DNA of 64,000 nt from Solemya velum gill symbiont (GTDB lineage Bacteria; Pseudomonadota; Gammaproteobacteria; Chromatiales; Chromatiaceae). A program made the translations under genes and the position numbers. The DNA is taken from assembly GCF_000787395.1 (NCBI RefSeq), contig NZ_JRAA01000002.1, positions 434,001-498,000 of the forward strand, given 5' to 3'. Under the pieces are notes generated by a model. The model saw only the letters and a program-made list of their open reading frames with translations, made no database searches and was not told where the DNA came from. Shown one piece after another: positions 1-8,465 of the stretch. Every line of letters begins with the position of its first letter. Position 1 is the first letter of the stretch.

Positions 1-311
1 TCCTGATCGTTGAATTTTCCAACCAGCTTCAGAAGCAGGGCAAGGACAGGATTGCTGCCGTCAAGGAGGCTGCAGCACTGCGTTTACGCCCCATCCTGAT
101 GACAACGGCGGCAATGGTGCTGGGTGTCATGCCACTGGTGATGGCATCAGGTGCAGGCGCTGTATCAAGAAACAACATAGGGCTCGTCATTACAGTTGGC
201 CTTAGCATCGGCACCCTCTTCACCCTGTTTGTTGTACCTGTGATGTATTCACTGCTGGCAAAGCCTTTTGACCAGGAAGTCGAAATGGAGAGAATATCCC
301 TGACTGAATAA
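1..311 (+). CDS. RND efflux transporter, C-terminal end (partial)
   Basis: This is the 3' end of a gene that starts left of the window; the reading frame is open from base 3 to the stop at 309-311. It encodes the last ~102 residues of an inner-membrane RND (AcrB/MdtB/CzcA-type) proton-driven efflux pump. The sequence shows LIVEF, then a loop with LRPILMTT, then VLGVMPLV and a GAGAVSRNNIG stretch leading into the final helix with GTLFTLFVVPVMY. These are standard features of the last transmembrane block of the family. The substrate class (drug or metal) cannot be told from this part. It converges on the ArsP-type gene, with 4 bases between stops. Confidence 0.9.
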   Translation, partial: LIVEFSNQLQKQGKDRIAAVKEAAALRLRPILMTTAAMVLGVMPLVMASGAGAVSRNNIGLVITVGLSIGTLFTLFVVPVMYSLLAKPFDQEVEMERISLTE

Positions 312-315
312 CAAT

Positions 316-1269
316 TCAGGCGAGCAGGTTAAACAACCATCCGACAAGAATAAATGAAGTGGCAAGCACTCCCGCAAATTGTGCAAGTGCCTGCCACTTG
401 ATTACCTTGCGCAGGATCAGCATCTCGGGAAGGGAGAGTGCCGCGATACTCATCATCAATGCGATTGTTGTTCCGATGGCAACCCCCTTGCCAAGCATCG
501 CTTCTGCAACAGGAATCACACCTGTAGCATTTGAATAGAGCGGGATACCCATGACGACAGCTGCCGGTACGTCATACCAGTTGCCGGCAGCAAGATAAGT
601 TGAAACCCACTCCTCCGGAACAAACCCGTGAAACAAGGCACCAACACCAATACCTAAAACAACCCACAACCAGATTCGACCGACAATCTCTTTCACTTCG
701 GAAACTGCATACAAGTGACGACTTCTGAAGGAGCTGTCCTGTTGCGGTAAATTCCCCTCGCCCATTCTGATTTGCCAGACATACTCCTCTACCCAGCGTT
801 CCGGCTTCAGCTTCTGCATCACGAGACCTCCAATCCACGCAACACTGAGACCGGCAATGACATAGAGCACTGCCAACTTCCATCCGAGAATACTCGCCAG
901 GATCACAACCGCGACCTCGTTAATCATCGGGGATGCAATCAAGAAAGAAAAAGTGACACCAAGCGGAATTCCGGCTTCTACAAAACCGATAAACAGGGGT
1001 ACCGAAGAGCAGGAGCAGAATGGCGTCACAGCGCCTAGGCTGACTGCCATACCACGCGCCTGCCAATCAGGCCTGTTGCGTATAAAATGGCGCACGCGCT
1101 CGGGTGAAAACAGAAGGCGAATCAGGCCCATCAAATAGATGATGACAATCAAAAGCACGAAAATCTTCGTAATATCCATTACGAAAAAATAGAGTGCAGC
1201 GCCGATACGGCTATCGGGATCGAGACCTGCTAATTGGTAAATTAGCAATGTGGCGAATGAATCAAACAT
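316..1269 (-). CDS. ArsP/DUF318-type permease
   Basis: A 317-residue polytopic membrane protein of the PF03773 permease family, which includes ArsP (organoarsenical efflux). The signature TPFCSCSSVPLF lies at about residues 82-93, with Cys85 and Cys87. Predicted helices run through most of the protein, with a long loop near residues 155-190. A GIPLYSNATGVIPVAEAM block at about residues 240-257 is typical of the family. It lies 23 bp downstream of a mini-thioredoxin gene on the same strand, a common pairing for this family. The shared transcript suggests redox handling of a thiol-binding substrate. Arsenic as the substrate is only an inference; no ArsR gene is visible. Confidence 0.85.
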   Translation of the reverse strand: MFDSFATLLIYQLAGLDPDSRIGAALYFFVMDITKIFVLLIVIIYLMGLIRLLFSPERVRHFIRNRPDWQARGMAVSLGAVTPFCSCSSVPLFIGFVEAGIPLGVTFSFLIASPMINEVAVVILASILGWKLAVLYVIAGLSVAWIGGLVMQKLKPERWVEEYVWQIRMGEGNLPQQDSSFRSRHLYAVSEVKEIVGRIWLWVVLGIGVGALFHGFVPEEWVSTYLAAGNWYDVPAAVVMGIPLYSNATGVIPVAEAMLGKGVAIGTTIALMMSIAALSLPEMLILRKVIKWQALAQFAGVLATSFILVGWLFNLLA

Positions 1270-1292
1270 CCTGAAGGTAAACTATTGTCGTC

Positions 1293-1529
1293 TTACCCGG
1301 TGACCCATTGCCTGACCATATCCGGGGCGGGCAGGCCTCCTGCATGAACCAGTTGCTCATCAATGACAATACCGGGCGTCGACATAACACCATAGCTCAT
1401 GATGTCCGCAATATCTGTCACCTTTTCTATCTCGACTTCAACACCAGCTTCCTGTGCAGCAATTCTGAGCAGGTTCGCCGTGGTCTCGCAGTTCTTGCAT
1501 CCGGAACCAAGCACCTTGATGTGCTTCAT
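1293..1529 (-). CDS. Thioredoxin-like small redox protein
   Basis: A 78-residue thioredoxin-fold protein of the 'redox-active disulfide protein 2' type. The active site GSGCKNCETT puts the redox cysteines at residues 11 and 14. The cis-proline loop is MSTPGIVID, and the C-terminus is GGLPAPDMVRQWV. It has no signal peptide, so it is cytoplasmic. The start is supported by an AGGGGG ribosome site just upstream. It is first in an operon with the ArsP-type permease. Known relatives are often encoded beside DUF318 permeases and are presumed to supply thiols to the transporter or an associated reductase. Confidence 0.85.
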   Translation of the reverse strand: MKHIKVLGSGCKNCETTANLLRIAAQEAGVEVEIEKVTDIADIMSYGVMSTPGIVIDEQLVHAGGLPAPDMVRQWVTG

Positions 1530-1627
1530 ATCAACCCCCTGTTACAACTCTTACACTAAAAGCATACATGGGTAATATGAAAATGCAATGAGGAATACAG
1601 AGGAGTGATTTCGCCTGTAAAAAAATA

Positions 1628-1658
1628 AAGAACAGTGGGAATAGCCACAACTGTTCTT
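1628..1658 (-). terminator. Rho-independent terminator
   Basis: On the minus strand a 9-bp stem, AAGAACAGT/ACTGTTCTT, is followed by a run read as TTTATTTTTTT. It lies 31 bp after the stop of the small HMA-like gene at 1689-1922 and should end that transcript. Confidence 0.7.
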
Positions 1659-1688
1659 ACAATACAAAAATCGACTATGACTTAACTT

Positions 1689-1922
1689 CTACAAACCGAC
1701 CAGTTCTGCATGCAGGCCATGGTTTTTCACCGTGTTCAGCAACTCGTTCGCCCGAATATCATCCGGGTCAAACTCAACCAGCATCAGGTGTCGCGCATTC
1801 TCGTGTACGCAGGCACTGTAAACACCGTCCTTGCAGGAAATCTCCCTTTCGAGACCGTGAATATAATCATCACTGATCTCTTCATCGATATGTATCAACA
1901 CATCTGAACAATTTTGATTCAT
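1689..1922 (-). CDS. Small HMA-like (ferredoxin-fold) protein lacking CxxC
   Basis: A 77-residue soluble protein. Its pattern (short strand, acidic helix, ISCKDGVYSACV turn, VEFDPDDI, final helix) resembles the beta-alpha-beta-beta-alpha-beta heavy-metal-associated fold. The usual MxCxxC metal site is missing; only two separated cysteines remain mid-protein plus one near the N-terminus. A strong GAGGAGGT ribosome site precedes the ATG. It forms its own short transcript with a terminator behind it, upstream of the ArsP/thioredoxin pair. The function is unknown, and the fold call is from pattern only. Confidence 0.6.
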   Translation of the reverse strand: MNQNCSDVLIHIDEEISDDYIHGLEREISCKDGVYSACVHENARHLMLVEFDPDDIRANELLNTVKNHGLHAELVGL

Positions 1923-2055
1923 GGTGGTTACCTCCTCAAATTGGCAAGGGTACTCCGCCTTTTTTTCCGGCGTTTACCTGAGGTTAGTAAAGCTCTTGGA
2001 AAATACAAGTAAGAATCACTTATCAAACTGGCGGCTAACTGAAAACAAATCATGA

Positions 2056-2084
2056 TTGTCAATGTGATTCATCAATACTAATAA
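2056..2084 (+). promoter_or_regulatory. Predicted sigma-70 promoter
   Basis: TTGTCA at 2056-2061 and TAATAA at 2079-2084 are separated by 17 bp, about 80 bp before the DUF302 lipoprotein gene. The assignment is by sequence match only. Confidence 0.35.
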
Positions 2085-2163
2085 GCGTTCTAGTGCCTAT
2101 AGTTATATTAGAGCATTAGAGGAAGCTAATGTTCGTATACACAGTAACAAAGGAGTTATAGCC

Positions 2164-2631
2164 ATGAAAACCTTGAAGACAATCCTGATTGTCACTCTCA
2201 CTACTCTCATCCTCAGCGCCTGCAACATGGGCTCCATGATGATTCATGAGGAAGAGAGCCATTACGACTATGGCAAGACAGTTGAAACCATCAAGGCCAA
2301 CGCCAAGGCTACTGGCTGGCTGGTTCCAAAAGTGTACAACTTCCAGGCATCAATGCTGAAACACAATCAGCCAGACCCTGGAAAGATCAGTGTTCTCAAG
2401 CTGTGCAAGCCTGAAATCGCCGCACAAATGCTCGCCAGTGACAACAACAAATATGTTTCTGTCATGATGCCTTGCTCAGTTTCCGTGTATGAAAAGAGTG
2501 ATGGCAAGACCTATGTCGCATCCATGAATATGGGACTGATGAGCAAAGTCATGGGCAGTGAAGTAGGACCAATCCTCAAGCGTGTTTCCGAAGAAGATGC
2601 TGAAATTCTCAGCTTTCTGAAAGAGAAATAA
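2164..2631 (+). CDS. DUF302-family lipoprotein
   Basis: A 155-residue protein with a lipoprotein signal peptide whose lipobox LSAC places the lipidated cysteine at residue 20. The mature part starts after a Met-rich stretch (NMGSMMIHEE). It follows the DUF302 pattern: YDYGKTVETIKANAKATGW, then a VLKLCKPEIAAQML block, then VMMPCSVSVYE. DUF302 proteins are small periplasmic or cytoplasmic proteins of unknown biochemical role, often near sulfur or metal genes. An AAAGGAG ribosome site precedes the start. A terminator follows directly, so the gene is monocistronic. Confidence 0.8.
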   Translation: MKTLKTILIVTLTTLILSACNMGSMMIHEEESHYDYGKTVETIKANAKATGWLVPKVYNFQASMLKHNQPDPGKISVLKLCKPEIAAQMLASDNNKYVSVMMPCSVSVYEKSDGKTYVASMNMGLMSKVMGSEVGPILKRVSEEDAEILSFLKEK

Positions 2632-2647
2632 TCAGAATATAAATGGG

Positions 2648-2669
2648 AGGCTGTCTGAAAAGGCAGCCT
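2648..2669 (+). terminator. Rho-independent terminator after DUF302 gene
   Basis: Stem AGGCTGTC/GGCAGCCT (one G-T pair) with a TGAAAA loop, followed by TCTTTTAT. It lies 17 bp after the stop codon of the lipoprotein gene. Confidence 0.75.
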
Positions 2670-2820
2670 TCTTTTATATTAATTAAATACATTAGATAAT
2701 ATTCTTTATATATTGTTTTTATTATTTATATTTTCTATTTCATTACAGACTGCATGTCTTTGATTGCAAGAAAAGGCCCGAAAAGCATGTCTAATTTGCA
2801 AGAGGATAAAGGAGATTCCC

Positions 2821-5157
2821 ATGCAGGGCTTATTGGTCATTCTGACTATTGTGATCGCTACCATCACTACCGTGGCGATGATCCCCGTATTGCGCATCAA
2901 GTGGTTCACAGCCCCTCTTCATGCACGCTTCAAGAGAGTTCTGCCACGACTGTCAGAGACTGAACAACAGGCATTGAATGCCGGCACAATCGGCTGGGAC
3001 GGTCAACTCTTCTCCGGCAACCCTGACTGGCAACAGTTGCATTCCACACCATCATCCAGACTGAGCAGAGAGGAGCAGGCGTTCATTGATGGACCGGTTA
3101 ACCATCTGTGCCATATGATTGACGACTGGCAGGTGACGCACAAGGATCATGATCTTCCGCCCGAGGCGTGGAGCTATATCAGGAAAGAGGGTTTTTTCGG
3201 CATGATCTTACCGCGCGAATGGGGAGGACTTGAGTTCTCCAACCTCGCACACTCCGAGGTCGTGATGAAACTGGCGACTCACAGTATCACTGCAGCAGTC
3301 ACCGTCATGGTGCCCAATTCTCTTGGGCCTGGGAAACTCCTGCTGCATTATGGAACCGATGCGCAAAAGAAAAAATGGCTGCCGAAACTGGCCAACGGAA
3401 CCGACATCCCCTGCTTTGCCCTGACAGGCCCCCAGGCCGGATCGGACGCAGGTTCGCTTCCTGACACCGGCGTGGTCTGTGTTGAAAAACACCAGGGAAA
3501 AGAAACCCTGGGGCTAAGGCTTAACTGGGAAAAACGCTATATTACGCTGGGGCCGGTTGCGACCCTCATCGGCCTCGCCTTTCGTTGCCTCGATCCGGAT
3601 CACCTGCTGGGGGAGAAAGAAGATCTGGGTATCACTGTTGCCCTGATTCCCCGTAACACAAATGGTGTGGAGATCGGTGAACGCCACATACCGCTCAATA
3701 TCCCGTTCATGAATGGCCCCAACCGGGGTAGAGATGTTTTCATACCCCTGGACAACATTATCGGTGGCAGAGAGGGAATCGGCATGGGCTGGACCATGCT
3801 GGTCGAAAGTCTTTCAGAAGGTCGCGGTATTTCATTACCGGCTCTCTCTACCGGTGCCGGCAAGGCTGCATGTTGTTTCACAGGTGCCTATGCGGCAATC
3901 CGCAGGCAGTTTAACCAGCCAATCGGGCGCTTTGAGGGAATTGAAGAGCCGCTTGCACGTATTGCCGGACTAACTTACCAGATGGATGCAGCACGTCGCC
4001 TGACTCTTGATTACCTTGACCAGGGCGAAAAACCCTCAGTCGTATCGGCCATCATCAAGTATCACCTGACAGAGAAGTACCGCACAGTTATCAATGACGC
4101 CATGGATATACAGGGTGGCAGTGGCATCTGTCTCGGCCCTTCGAACCTGATCGGCAGGGTTTACCAGGCGATACCAATTGCCATCACTGTAGAGGGCGCC
4201 AACATATTAACGCGTTCAATGATCATTTTTGGCCAAGGTGCGATTCGCTGCCATCCGTGGGTACTGAAGGAATTCAGTGCAGTTCACAATAGCAATCAAA
4301 ACCAGGGCATTATCGATTTTGACAAGGCGCTGCTCGGTCATGCGTCATTCCTGCTTGGCAATAGCGCCAGGGTATTTGTGCGTGGTATGACTAGTGGCCG
4401 TTCAGCCCGGGTACCGGCAAGCAGGGTTGAACGTTATTACCAGACACTCTCGTGGATGAGCACGGCCCTGGCGCTCAGCGCCGATGTCGCCATGATGACG
4501 CTGGGCGGTTCACTGAAACGACGCGAGCGTCTCTCGGCACGCCTTGGTGACGTGTTGTCTGAACTCTATCTTTCATCATCAGTCCTCAGGCAATACCGCG
4601 AACAGGGTGAAACCACTGAGGAGTACCCGCTGGTACGCTGGACGCTGCAGGAAAGTCTCTATCGCATGCAGGAGAGTTTCCGTTCACTCTACCGCAACAT
4701 GCCGAACAGGTCGCTTGCATGGTTATTACGACTCCTCACTTTTCCGCGCGGATACCTGTTTTCAGAACCATCTGACAAGGCAGCACACGAAGCAGCTGCC
4801 GTGCTTCTGAAACCCTCCCGTATTCGTGAGCAACTCATCAAGGGTGTATTCATTCACCCTGATACCAGCCACAAGACTGCCCTGCTGGAACGCACCTTTC
4901 GCCTCGCCGATGATGTCAGTCGAATCGAGAGACGACTCAAACAACTACGGCGTGAAGGCAAGCTTGATTCCAGGCAGCTTGACGAACAGATCAGTGAAGC
5001 TGCTGCGAATGGCATGCTCTCCTCACAGGAGCAGCAACTCTACCGTGACTATCTTGAACTAAGTGCTGCAGTTGTTCGTGTCGATGCTTTCAGGGACTAC
5101 ACACAGAGCGGTCAGGATCACAATCATTCACACCAATTAGCAGGCGGTGCAGCATGA
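2821..5157 (+). CDS. fadE: Acyl-CoA dehydrogenase, FadE type
   Basis: A FAD-dependent acyl-CoA dehydrogenase of the long FadE type, about 778 residues, catalysing the first step of beta-oxidation. An N-terminal membrane helix (GLLVILTIVIATITTVAMI) is followed by the dehydrogenase core with CFALTGPQAGSDAG and the VEGANILTRS segment, whose Glu near residue 458 is the expected catalytic base. The C-terminal DUF1974-like domain is typical of FadE. I place the start at 2821 because AAAGGAGA lies 7-13 bases upstream; the frame is open back to 2764 but has no ribosome site there. Its stop overlaps the next start (ATGA), so it is the first gene of a coupled fad operon. Confidence 0.93.
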   Translation: MQGLLVILTIVIATITTVAMIPVLRIKWFTAPLHARFKRVLPRLSETEQQALNAGTIGWDGQLFSGNPDWQQLHSTPSSRLSREEQAFIDGPVNHLCHMIDDWQVTHKDHDLPPEAWSYIRKEGFFGMILPREWGGLEFSNLAHSEVVMKLATHSITAAVTVMVPNSLGPGKLLLHYGTDAQKKKWLPKLANGTDIPCFALTGPQAGSDAGSLPDTGVVCVEKHQGKETLGLRLNWEKRYITLGPVATLIGLAFRCLDPDHLLGEKEDLGITVALIPRNTNGVEIGERHIPLNIPFMNGPNRGRDVFIPLDNIIGGREGIGMGWTMLVESLSEGRGISLPALSTGAGKAACCFTGAYAAIRRQFNQPIGRFEGIEEPLARIAGLTYQMDAARRLTLDYLDQGEKPSVVSAIIKYHLTEKYRTVINDAMDIQGGSGICLGPSNLIGRVYQAIPIAITVEGANILTRSMIIFGQGAIRCHPWVLKEFSAVHNSNQNQGIIDFDKALLGHASFLLGNSARVFVRGMTSGRSARVPASRVERYYQTLSWMSTALALSADVAMMTLGGSLKRRERLSARLGDVLSELYLSSSVLRQYREQGETTEEYPLVRWTLQESLYRMQESFRSLYRNMPNRSLAWLLRLLTFPRGYLFSEPSDKAAHEAAAVLLKPSRIREQLIKGVFIHPDTSHKTALLERTFRLADDVSRIERRLKQLRREGKLDSRQLDEQISEAAANGMLSSQEQQLYRDYLELSAAVVRVDAFRDYTQSGQDHNHSHQLAGGAA

Positions 5158-6452
5158 ATATAAAAACTTCTCTGCAGCGTCCCGTCTACCTGGTGGATGG
5201 CCTGCGCACACCGCAACTCAAGGCCAGGGGCGTACCCGGAGCTTTCCGGGCATCTGACCTCGCGGTTACAGCAGGACGCAGCCTGCTCCTCGGGCAGCCG
5301 TTCAAACCGGACGATCTTGATGAAGTGATATTCGGCTGCGTCTCATCAGGTCCGGATGAAGCGAACATTGCCCGTGTGATTGCATTGCGTCTCGCTTGCG
5401 GTGACAAGGTACCGGCATGGAGCGTACAGCGGAACTGCGCATCCGGGATGCAGGCTGTTGATTCGGCAGCCAAGGATATTGCGCTTGGCCGCGCCAACCT
5501 GGTGCTTGCTGGCGGCACCGAGGCGATGAGTCATCACCCGGTGTTACTCAACCTGAAGATGGTGACCTGGCTGGCTGGTTTTAAGCGAGCACGCTCTCTG
5601 CCGAAAAAACTGCAGCAGCTTGGACGCCTGCGCAGACATCACTTGGTTCCCGTTATCGCACTGCTGCGCGGACTCACGGATCCGATCGCAGGGCTCTCGA
5701 TGGGACAGACCACCGAGGAGCTTGCCAGCCGATTTAATATCAGTCGTGAAGAGATGGATGCCTTCGCTGTGACCAGTCATCAACGTCTTGCCGCTGCACG
5801 CGACCTCCTCAGAAACGAGATCGTTCCATTGTTTAGCGAAGCCGGCCTGATCGAAGATGACGATGGACTCAGGCTCGACAGCTCTATCGACAACCTGGCA
5901 AAGCTGAAACCTGTTTTCGACCGTAAATATGGACGTGTTACGGCTGGTAACTCGGCACAGGTAACAGATGGTGCAAGCTGCCTGCTGCTTGCCTCCGAAG
6001 AAGCCCTCGAGAAGCATGGCCTGACGCCATCTGCTGAAATCCTCGACATCAGCTGGGCCGGTCTCGATCCAAGGCAGATGGGACTAGGTCCTGTCTATGC
6101 CATTGCCCAGTTGTTGAAACGTCACCGGTTGGATACAGATGCCATCGACTGGTGGGAAATCAACGAGGCCTTTGCAGGACAAGTTATCGCTTGCTTGCGC
6201 GCAATTCAGGATCCTGCGTTTTGTCGCGATGAACTGGATACCGATACACCTTTTCGGGCTATCCCCTCTGAACGTCTCAATCCTGACGGAGGCGGTATCA
6301 GCCTTGGACATCCGGTCGGCACCAGTGGCGCCCGAATAACCATGCACCTGGCGCGCGTGCTTGAGCGGGAACAGGGCGATCTTGGCATCGCCAGTCTCTG
6401 TATTGGTGACGGACAAGGCGGCGCCCTGCTGATGAGGAGGGTGGCACCATGA
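5154..6452 (+). CDS. fadI: Acetyl-CoA C-acyltransferase (thiolase, FadI-like)
   Basis: A 432-residue thiolase that releases acetyl-CoA in the last step of beta-oxidation. The nucleophilic cysteine sits in VQRNCASGMQA (Cys95). The catalytic His is in GISLGHPVGTSGAR (about residue 386). The second cysteine is in SLCIGDGQGG (Cys416). Its length matches FadI better than the ~390-residue FadA. The start overlaps the fadE stop by 4 bases, and its own stop overlaps the next start by 4, so translation is coupled along fadE-fadI-fadJ. The choice of FadI over other thiolases rests on length and the FadJ-like partner. Confidence 0.9.
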   Translation: MNIKTSLQRPVYLVDGLRTPQLKARGVPGAFRASDLAVTAGRSLLLGQPFKPDDLDEVIFGCVSSGPDEANIARVIALRLACGDKVPAWSVQRNCASGMQAVDSAAKDIALGRANLVLAGGTEAMSHHPVLLNLKMVTWLAGFKRARSLPKKLQQLGRLRRHHLVPVIALLRGLTDPIAGLSMGQTTEELASRFNISREEMDAFAVTSHQRLAAARDLLRNEIVPLFSEAGLIEDDDGLRLDSSIDNLAKLKPVFDRKYGRVTAGNSAQVTDGASCLLLASEEALEKHGLTPSAEILDISWAGLDPRQMGLGPVYAIAQLLKRHRLDTDAIDWWEINEAFAGQVIACLRAIQDPAFCRDELDTDTPFRAIPSERLNPDGGGISLGHPVGTSGARITMHLARVLEREQGDLGIASLCIGDGQGGALLMRRVAP

Positions 6453-8464
6453 AACACTGGCATCTGACACATGAAGCATCCGGCATCTGTTGGCTCACCT
6501 TCGACCAGTTGGATTCAAAAGTAAACACGCTGAGCGCAGAGACCATGGATGAATTCTCACATTGTCTCGATATGCTGGAGAGTGACACACCGAAGCTGCT
6601 CATCATTCATTCTGGCAAGCGTGCCGGTTTTATGGCTGGCGCCAATATCAGGCAGTTTGCCGGCATGAATGAGATTGCCGAGGCCGAGGCCGTGATAACC
6701 AACGCGCATCAGCTTCTCTTCAGGCTTGAACAACTCTCCTGCATCAGTGTTGCAGCGATTGATGGCCACTGCCTTGGAGGCGGTCTTGAACTTGCACTCG
6801 CTTGTGATTACCGCATCGCAACCGATGAGTTGCATACGCGCCTCGGATTCCCGGAAGTGAGGCTTGGTATCTTTCCCGGATTCGGGGGCAGTGTCAGGTC
6901 AATTGAACGCATCGGCCACCTTGCAGCCATGCAACTCATGCTGTCAGGTCGCACACTCTCGGCAACAGCTGCAAAACGTATTGGACTGGTCGATGATGCG
7001 GTTCCGCTGAGACAGCTCGAATCAGCTGCCCTGTATGTGCAGAAGCAATTACCGACTCGCAACAGGGTACGCCTGATAGAGAAACTGGCAGGGCTTCCGC
7101 TGGTTCGAAACCTTGTAGCGATACGCATGAGAAAAGCAGCAACCGAACATGCAAATGAGGCCCACTACCCCGCCCCCTACGCTCTCATAGAGCATTGGAG
7201 ACAACATGCGTGCAACAAGGCTGCCATGTATCGCAGCGAGGTAACCCGGGTTTCCCGCCTGCTGTGTGGCAAAACGGCGCAGAGTCTCGTACGCGTATTT
7301 TTACTTCAGGAAACATTACGTGCAAAGGCAGCCATGGATGTTGAGAAGCATGAACATCTGCATGTCATCGGTGCAGGCATTATGGGAGGTGATATTGCAG
7401 CCTGGGCAGTTCTCCATGGCATGCAAGTCAGCCTGCAAGATACCAGTAAGCAACAGCTTGCACGTGCTCTTAAAAGAGCAAACAAACTGTTCGAAAAGCG
7501 GCTTAAAAATCCTCGCCTTGTAACTCAGGCGATGGATCGGCTGATTCCCGACCCTGCAGGCAATGGCGTGAATAAAGCTGATCTTGTCATCGAGGCGATT
7601 ATCGAGGATGTCGATGCCAAGCAGGCGCTCTTTGCATCCGTTGTACCTCGCATGAAAGCCGATGCAATTCTTGCAACAAACACCTCGAGTATTCCGCTGG
7701 AATCCCTGGGTGAATCACTACCTGACCCACAGCGACTCGTTGGACTGCACTTTTTCAACCCGGTTGCAAAAATGCCGCTTCTGGAGATTATCCATACCGG
7801 AAAAACCGACAGCAGCGTGATTAACAAGGCTATGGCATTTGCACTGCAGCTGAAAAAATTGCCATTGCGGGTCACCAGCTGTTCTGGATTCCTGGTCAAC
7901 CGGGTTCTCATGCCCTACCTGCTTGAAGCTGTGATGATGATCGATGAAGGTGAAGATCCTGCAGCAATCGACCAGGCTGCGAAGGCATTTGGCATGCCTA
8001 TGGGGCCAGTCGAACTTGCTGACACGGTCGGCCTGGATATCGCACTCTCTGTCGCTCGAAAAATGAGCCAGTTTCAACACTGTGAAGTACCCGGGTCACT
8101 TGCAGAGAAGGTTGGCAATGGCGAGCTCGGACGCAAAAGCGGCAGCGGGTACTACAGCTGGAAAAACGGAAAAATAACCAACAGAAAGAATTCGGAATTC
8201 ACACCCGAATTGCAGCAAAGACTCATTCTCAACTTGCTCAACGAAGCAGTCTCCTGTCGTCACGACGGGATTGTCGGCAGCGATGATGAGCTCAATGCAG
8301 GGATTATATTTGGCGCCGGTTTTGCTCCATTCACCGGCGGCCCAATTAACTACATACACACACACGGAGCACGAGAGATCGTCGACCAATTGAAGTCACT
8401 CGAAAAAAAACATGGTAAACGCTTCTCTCCCGGACCTGGCTGGAAACAGCTGGAAGGAGGTTAA
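6449..8464 (+). CDS. fadJ: Enoyl-CoA hydratase/3-hydroxyacyl-CoA dehydrogenase (FadJ-like)
   Basis: A 671-residue bifunctional alpha subunit of the fatty-acid oxidation complex. The N-terminal crotonase domain has the oxyanion-hole segments MAGANIRQFAG and GHCLGGGLELA, and FPEVRLGIFPGFGG with the catalytic acidic position. Its second half begins at about residue 305 with the NAD fold VIGAGIMGGDIAAW. GLHFFNPVAKMPLLEI and the C-terminal NAD-dehydrogenase helices (FLVNRVLMPYLLEA) follow. It is shorter than E. coli FadJ/FadB (~715), mainly in the linker. The start overlaps the thiolase stop (ATGA). It should form the multienzyme complex with that thiolase. Confidence 0.92.
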   Translation: MKHWHLTHEASGICWLTFDQLDSKVNTLSAETMDEFSHCLDMLESDTPKLLIIHSGKRAGFMAGANIRQFAGMNEIAEAEAVITNAHQLLFRLEQLSCISVAAIDGHCLGGGLELALACDYRIATDELHTRLGFPEVRLGIFPGFGGSVRSIERIGHLAAMQLMLSGRTLSATAAKRIGLVDDAVPLRQLESAALYVQKQLPTRNRVRLIEKLAGLPLVRNLVAIRMRKAATEHANEAHYPAPYALIEHWRQHACNKAAMYRSEVTRVSRLLCGKTAQSLVRVFLLQETLRAKAAMDVEKHEHLHVIGAGIMGGDIAAWAVLHGMQVSLQDTSKQQLARALKRANKLFEKRLKNPRLVTQAMDRLIPDPAGNGVNKADLVIEAIIEDVDAKQALFASVVPRMKADAILATNTSSIPLESLGESLPDPQRLVGLHFFNPVAKMPLLEIIHTGKTDSSVINKAMAFALQLKKLPLRVTSCSGFLVNRVLMPYLLEAVMMIDEGEDPAAIDQAAKAFGMPMGPVELADTVGLDIALSVARKMSQFQHCEVPGSLAEKVGNGELGRKSGSGYYSWKNGKITNRKNSEFTPELQQRLILNLLNEAVSCRHDGIVGSDDELNAGIIFGAGFAPFTGGPINYIHTHGAREIVDQLKSLEKKHGKRFSPGPGWKQLEGG

Positions 8465-8465
8465 T

